DNA of 64,000 bases from Nesterenkonia xinjiangensis (GTDB lineage: Bacteria; Actinomycetota; Actinomycetes; Actinomycetales; Micrococcaceae). Made by a program: the position numbers and the translations under genes. The stretch spans positions 2,356,001 through 2,420,000 of the forward strand of contig NZ_JACCFY010000001.1 in NCBI RefSeq assembly GCF_013410745.1, read 5' to 3'. Below the pieces are notes generated by a model. The model was not told the DNA's origin, did no database searches, and saw nothing but the letters and a program-made list of their open reading frames with translations. Positions 62,683 to 64,000 of this stretch are shown piece by piece (the stretch's first letter is position 1; every line of letters begins with the position of its first letter).

Positions 62683-64000
62683 ATGGCGATCAGTGTCTTT
62701 GATCTGTTCAGTGTGGGGATCGGTCCGTCGTCTTCCCATACGGTGGGGCCGATGCGTGCGGCTCGTCGGTTCGTGGTCGAGGAGCTGACCGCCCTTCTGG
62801 AGTCAGCGGAAGGCGGTCCTCTCGCGGAGGTCAGTGTGGACCTCTACGGCTCCCTGGCCGCCACCGGGCAGGGCCACGGCACGTTCGACGCCGTGCTGCT
62901 GGGCCTGGAGGGTTGGGATGCTGAGGAGATCCTTCCCGAGCAGGTCGAGGAGCGGCTGGCTGATATGCGGGCCACAGGCACGGTCCGTGTGGCCGAGCAG
63001 CTGGGGCGACGTCGTGACATCACGCTGCGTACCGAGGATCTGGTGCTGAGGCCCCTGACCTTCCTGCCGCAGCACAGCAACGGAATGGCCATCACAGCCC
63101 TCGACGACGACGGCGGCGTCTTGGTCGAGCAGACCTATTTCTCCATCGGGGGAGGGTTCGTGCTCACCGTGACCGAGGCTGAGGCTGCCTCCCTGGGTGA
63201 TGCCGTGGAGTCCACCGAGGCGGAGGTTCCCCACCCCTTCACCACGGCGGCCGAGCTCATGGAGCACTGCCGCAGCACCGGCCGGGCTGTCTCTGAGGTG
63301 ATGATGGCCAATGAGACCGTGATGCGCCCGGAGGAGGAGGTCCGGGCTGGGGTGCTGCACATCTGGCAGGTCATGGAGGAGTGTAAGAACTCCGCGTTGG
63401 GCCGCGCCGGGGTGCTGCCGGGTGGGTTGAACGTCCGGCGTCGTGCCCCGGGGTGGCATGCCCGGCTCACGGAGCAGGATCCGGATCGGTCGTATGCGTA
63501 TTGGCAGGAGTGGGTCAATCTGGTGGCTTTGGCGGTCAATGAGGAGAACGCCTCGGGTGGCCGGGTGGTGACTGCGCCGACCAACGGGGCGGCGGGGATC
63601 ATTCCGGCGGTGGGGTTCTATGCGACCCATTATGGGCCGGGAGGCAGTTTCATCGCGCCGGAGGATCGTGAAGAGGCGGTGGTGCGGTATTTGCTCACTG
63701 CTGCGGCGATTGGGGTGCTGTATAAGGAGCAGGCGTCGATCTCTGGTGCTGAGGTGGGGTGTCAGGGGGAGGTGGGTTCGGCGTCTTCGATGGCGGCTGC
63801 TGGGCTTTGTGAGGTCTTGGGTGGGTCTGCGGAGCAGGTGGAGAATGCTGCGGAGATTGCGATGGAGCACAATCTGGGGTTGACCTGTGATCCGATCTCG
63901 GGGTTGGTGCAGGTGCCGTGTATTGAGCGGAATGCGATTGCGGCGACTAAGGCGGTCAATGCGGCGCGGATGGCGTTGATGGGGGATGGGCAGCATCGGG
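62683..64000 (+). CDS. sdaA: L-serine ammonia-lyase, single-chain (C-terminus cut by window edge)
   Basis: 439 residues are visible and the frame is open at the edge. The fused beta-alpha form has [18 protein letters not shown] at the N-terminus and the iron-sulfur-type cysteines in [23 protein letters not shown] and [15 protein letters not shown]. It converts serine to pyruvate and ammonia with a [4Fe-4S] cluster. ATG 62683 has GGGAGAGGTG upstream, six bases after gcvT. Codon choice is unusual: the first 100 bases and everything after about 63400 use G- and T-ending codons, while the middle uses the C-ending codons normal here. Confidence 0.95.
   Translation, partial: MAISVFDLFSVGIGPSSSHTVGPMRAARRFVVEELTALLESAEGGPLAEVSVDLYGSLAATGQGHGTFDAVLLGLEGWDAEEILPEQVEERLADMRATGTVRVAEQLGRRRDITLRTEDLVLRPLTFLPQHSNGMAITALDDDGGVLVEQTYFSIGGGFVLTVTEAEAASLGDAVESTEAEVPHPFTTAAELMEHCRSTGRAVSEVMMANETVMRPEEEVRAGVLHIWQVMEECKNSALGRAGVLPGGLNVRRRAPGWHARLTEQDPDRSYAYWQEWVNLVALAVNEENASGGRVVTAPTNGAAGIIPAVGFYATHYGPGGSFIAPEDREEAVVRYLLTAAAIGVLYKEQASISGAEVGCQGEVGSASSMAAAGLCEVLGGSAEQVENAAEIAMEHNLGLTCDPISGLVQVPCIERNAIAATKAVNAARMALMGDGQHR

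Noticed and set aside
62803-63996. Minus-strand open frame opposite sdaA, rich in Arg/His/Pro
   Set aside because: It arises from the G/T-ending codons of sdaA; sdaA has all family motifs on the plus strand.

Overview
The window is typical high-GC actinobacterial DNA: dense, mostly C/G-ending codons, many acidic proteins, ATGA start/stop overlaps, a SAM-IV-type riboswitch, a RamB-type regulator and DUF1989, DUF1445 and DUF368 proteins. A member of the Micrococcales, perhaps a Nesterenkonia-like halotolerant Micrococcaceae, fits best; this is inference from protein style, not a placement. It reads as a chromosomal catabolic region. No rRNA, tRNA, insertion sequence, prophage, CRISPR array or replication origin was seen.

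Layout. 1-1.7 kb: metF-metE on the minus strand behind a SAM-IV-like riboswitch. 1.8-4.7 kb: an anchored nuclease and three membrane or exported proteins. 4.8-11.2 kb: an SDR, isocitrate lyase, a strikingly short malate-synthase-like protein, a CitMHS citrate transporter and RamB. 11.2-24 kb: a cluster resembling the ycs/kip (pxpABC) 5-oxoprolinase locus, with YcsF/PxpA, fused PxpB-PxpC, a fused biotin carboxylase/carrier, GntR, MFS, DUF1989, a D-glutamate-cyclase-like DUF1445 protein, an NRAMP transporter and a flavin monooxygenase; near-identical TTGTT-N-AACAA operators sit at both ends. 24-29.3 kb: LysR, gabT, gabD and a second succinate-semialdehyde-type dehydrogenase.

29.4-37.4 kb: a cyclase-family hydrolase, then two divergent operons (DauR-like regulator, KDG-type kinase, KDPG-type aldolase; and N-acyl-D-amino-acid deacylase, D-threonine-aldolase-like PLP enzyme, RidA, SSS symporter). 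Together these could form a complete route from N-acetyl-D-glucosaminate (oxidised chitin monomer) to pyruvate and glyceraldehyde 3-phosphate. 37.4-45.4 kb: Ser/Thr dehydratase, YjiH and NCS1 permeases, agmatinase/guanidinobutyrase, a 2-monooxygenase-type amine oxidase and a double-headed Lrp regulator; the products would feed GABA to gabT/gabD. 45.4-51.8 kb: PucR regulator, alcohol dehydrogenase, permease and amidohydrolase.

51.9-55 kb: secreted alpha-amylase with a LacI/CcpA-like operator pair, and a secreted cutinase/PET-hydrolase homologue with a complete catalytic triad. 55-57.9 kb: GltS symporter and a DUF368 lipid-carrier translocase. 57.9-64 kb: tandem glycine riboswitch, gcvP, gcvT and a partial sdaA, together a glycine/serine breakdown operon. 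Convergent gene pairs are separated by very long perfect hairpins, two of which share sequence and co-vary. Several genes carry in-frame triplicate minisatellites near one end.
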